Below the pieces are notes generated by a model that was not told the DNA's origin, made no database searches, and saw only the letters and a list, made by a program, of their open reading frames with translations. Made by a program: the position numbers and the translations under genes. This document shows, piece by piece, positions 61,385-64,000 of a stretch of DNA of 64,000 nucleotides; positions within the stretch are counted from its first letter, which is position 1, and every line of letters starts with the position of its first letter. Source of the DNA: Henckelia pumila (taxonomy: Eukaryota; Streptophyta; Magnoliopsida; Lamiales; Gesneriaceae); assembly GCF_033568475.1 (NCBI RefSeq), contig NC_133123.1, positions 161,835,753 to 161,899,752 on the forward strand, in the 5' to 3' direction.

Positions 61385-64000
61385 ATGCAGAGTGGAGGCA
61401 GAGATGGTGTTCGGAATCATATGGCGGAATCCAGGTTGGTTTGTGAAAATGAAATCGCTATTCAGCAGCGCAAGATCGATTCTTCGTATACCTCGTACAG
61501 AAATCTCCTCGATTCTGCCCTGTCCGAAGCTCAAAGAACCATCCAACTTCAAGGCATTTCCTTTTCTAAAATTTTTTTCTTTTTGTTTGGATGGAAATTA
61601 CGGTTGCTTAATTTTTTAGTCTGTTGCTGTGTTTGAAGGAAGTATGATTTATTTTACTTGGTCGAGGAATTTTGAGTTTTTGGGAATCTTGATTTTGTCG
61701 AAGGAATTACGTTTTTTTGTTTTCAAATTTGCAGAAAATTTGGGAGATCTTAAAGGAGAGTTGAAAGAAGCTGAAGATGCTATGGTAAAAGCTCTATCTG
61801 GTAATTCTATTTTCATATTTCTTTTATTTCTGAAAACTCTTACGCATGTCGCACAAGTTCAAGTTTTTTATTTGCTTGGATGTCATAAATAGTGAACTGG
61901 TTGTTGGATATGCAAAGCTGGTGAGTTCCCTCTTTGTGCAGAAGAGTTAAAGAGGGATTGTGATTTAAATTTTACATAATGAAATTTCTCAATAAATTGC
62001 TCGAGGAAGACCTCCTGATTTGGTTTTTCAGCTTTCCTCTATTAGTGGATAAAGTGTTCCATATATCTCTCTTTTCGTTGACGCTCAATTTGTAGTTAAA
62101 AAATCTGAAAGTGGGCTTGTGTTACGAGTGCATTCATGAGTTTTCTGTTTGTTCGACAATTTTGATATTTATAGCAAAGACCAGAAAAGAGGCAAGGAGG
62201 ATGGCATTGATGGAGTCTATATCTGTTATGAATGCTAGGATTGAAGATTTGAATGAAATTGTGAATGATCAGAAGTCAAGGAAAGAAGAATATGCTGCTA
62301 TTGTAGCTCGACAGTCTGAAGGTAGATGATTTCTCAAATGTGTTTGCTGTGACCGTTCACTTTCTCGAGTATTGATGCCATCATGTTATATGATAGTTGA
62401 GTGGTTCTTCGAGCTAGATCTTTTGCACAATATTTTTATTCTTTAATTTAATAGAGTCCTGCAACCTACCCAAGGTGTATATATACAAGTTGGTTGAATA
62501 CCAGGCTCCGAAGGGGACCAAATACCAAGCTTATAACTTTGACCTCATGACTTTAGTATTGTGCTGAAACTATTTATCCCAAAAGTTCTAGTTCATGAGA
62601 GGCTTTACAGTAACTTTGTACGGCATCAAATTCATTTTGGTTGATAATGAAAACCCATTTAAGTGATGTGTAAATGACAATTTCTCTAATTCAACATTAT
62701 GAAAAGATAAATAAAAGTGGGATGCATTTACCTTTTGTTCCTGTTTTCAGTTAATCAATCATGTTACTTGACTCCTGAAATTTAAAATAAATCTAATGAT
62801 ATGTATAGAGCAGGCAGTGTTTATTAGTATAATATTATTATTTGTTTGTTGTTGTGGATATTAGCTTTACATCAATCTCGTTTTATCTTTCATATTATTT
62901 TTCTAACTTGTATATTGTTTTTATCAACTTACTTCCTTACAATGCTTCGACATTTTTCTCATGTTTTTATTTATGTGCCCATGTTTTGTCCATATTATTT
63001 TAATTTTAAACTTAATTTACAAATATTTGTATATTATGGAAATTCATCTATTGTTATCTATCTACATGGGAAAGAGCTTTTATCCATCTTGTCTTTGTTT
63101 TCACATATTATTATTTCATACTGATCATCTCTGTTGTCTTTCTTAATTTCTTTTATTGGAGGAAAGCTTTGACTGCATTCAAGGAAAAGTTAAATCAGAA
63201 GTTTGAACATAAAGAACAAATTGAAGATGCCATTTCATGGTATAACAAAGTCCTTGGCTTCCGTGTTGAATGTGGTCGTGGTGGGTGTGTCATATTTCTG
63301 CGTACTTATATGTTTCATTTGAACAAAACAAGTGTTTCTAAGTCTTGTTCTAATTCTAGGTGTCAAATTCATTTTTACGAAGATCAATCCAGAGAACCCC
63401 AACAACGAGTACTCCTTTGTTGTTCGCCATGAAAATGAGAGATATACATGTATGTTACACACAATTGGTTTATTTGGCTCTCCGGTGAACAAAATCTTAT
63501 CATCCTTCCCTTTCTGCATTTCTATCTGTAGTGCTTGATTGTGTTCCACCACTGGCTGAGACAAAAGAGCTAGTCAGTGAATTAAATAACAGCAACGGAC
63601 TATTTAAATTTGTCAGAACCATGAGGGAGAAATTCCAAGTAGCCGCAGCTCGTGGTATGGCCCTTCTATCTTACATGTCCTCAGTCCTAAATTGAGATAT
63701 GTAAAATACTTGTCAACTTTGCCCACTAGATTGTGGATATTTTATCGTTTTGGCAGTTCATTTATTCTACCAAGTCATGTTTCTAAGAGTAAGCATAATG
63801 GCCATCCAGGAACTTCTGACATCGGAGCATCTATTGATCAAGATTTTACAACAGTTTCTGTCTCTGCCCCAGTGGCTTCAGATTCTACTTATCAGAGTCA
63901 TAAATCACCAGTAAAGCAAAAGGGGCTCGACTCTGGTGAATATGCCAGCAATGCAAGAGAAGTTGGGAAAGGGCAATCAATTCTATCTCTAGGATCTTCT
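61385..64000 (+). CDS. SPC25: Kinetochore protein SPC25 homologue, 3' end outside window
   Basis: SPC25 pairs with SPC24 in the NDC80 complex, linking kinetochores to spindle microtubules. Seven exons are visible: 61385-61553, 61735-61800, 62175-62321, 63167-63280, 63360-63449, 63532-63654 and 63810 onward, 300 codons so far. The N-terminal half is a coiled coil (IQQRKIDSSYTSYRNLL; KTRKEARRMALMESISVMNA). The globular domain follows (WYNKVLGFRVECGRGVKFIF, NEYSFVVRHENERYTLLDC, SNGLFKFVRTMREKFQ). The order and wording match plant SPC25. The exon-1 donor must be GC (AAG then GCATTT at 61554) to keep the conserved frame, since no nearby GT does so. The ATG at 61385 is the first in frame and fits the family start. 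The last visible exon is a Ser-rich tail that continues past the end. Confidence 0.88.

Overview
This window looks like nuclear DNA of a dicot plant. The genes have many short introns with GT-AG ends, the spacers are AT-rich, and LTR retrotransposons and small MITEs are abundant. The protein set is typical of land plants: an apyrase-7-like NTPDase, an organellar PheRS, a SOUL protein, a DOMON-cytochrome b561, a neprosin-domain protein and plant SPC25. The flavour suggests an asterid, possibly Lamiales, but that is a guess.

Layout. 1-5.8 kb: a PIF/Harbinger-like MITE, an F-box gene broken by a premature stop and a 76-bp tandem duplication, and short tandem repeats. 6-23.7 kb is the gene-rich part: apyrase (+), SOUL heme-binding protein (-), two MITEs (one with a perfect 8-bp target duplication), the ten-exon organellar phenylalanyl-tRNA synthetase (-), a UAS-UBX protein (-) and a single-exon DOMON-b561 protein (+). 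Splice sites were placed by hand. In every multi-exon gene the exon lengths keep one open frame, and predicted lengths (551, 225, 430, 384 and 416 aa) fit the families.

23.7-46.6 kb is transposon-dominated. A solo-LTR-like copy lies at 25984-30408. Next comes a Mutator-like element (MULE) at 30488-46589, bounded by inverted ends and a 9-bp duplication (TTTATAAAT). Its FAR1-type transposase, read on the minus strand, is split by three independent LTR insertions, each with its own 5-bp duplication. One is a gag-only LTR element with 3-kb LTRs (31886-39731), one a solo LTR (40035-41977), and one a solo LTR (42775-45325) that itself carries a 1.2-kb insert with long inverted ends (43108-44323). 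Without these inserts the MULE would be about 3.7 kb. A shorter relative with similar ends may lie at 24487-25604.

46.6-56.8 kb is an AT-rich spacer with several MITEs, two with clear target duplications, and no host gene that I can support. 56.8-59.5 kb holds a seven-exon neprosin-domain gene. 61.4 kb to the end holds a SPC25 kinetochore gene that runs off the window and whose first intron appears to use a GC donor.

The host genes do not form a pathway; they are ordinary neighbours. The most notable structure is the nested MULE/LTR stack, with all its junctions readable. I saw no convincing new cellular system.
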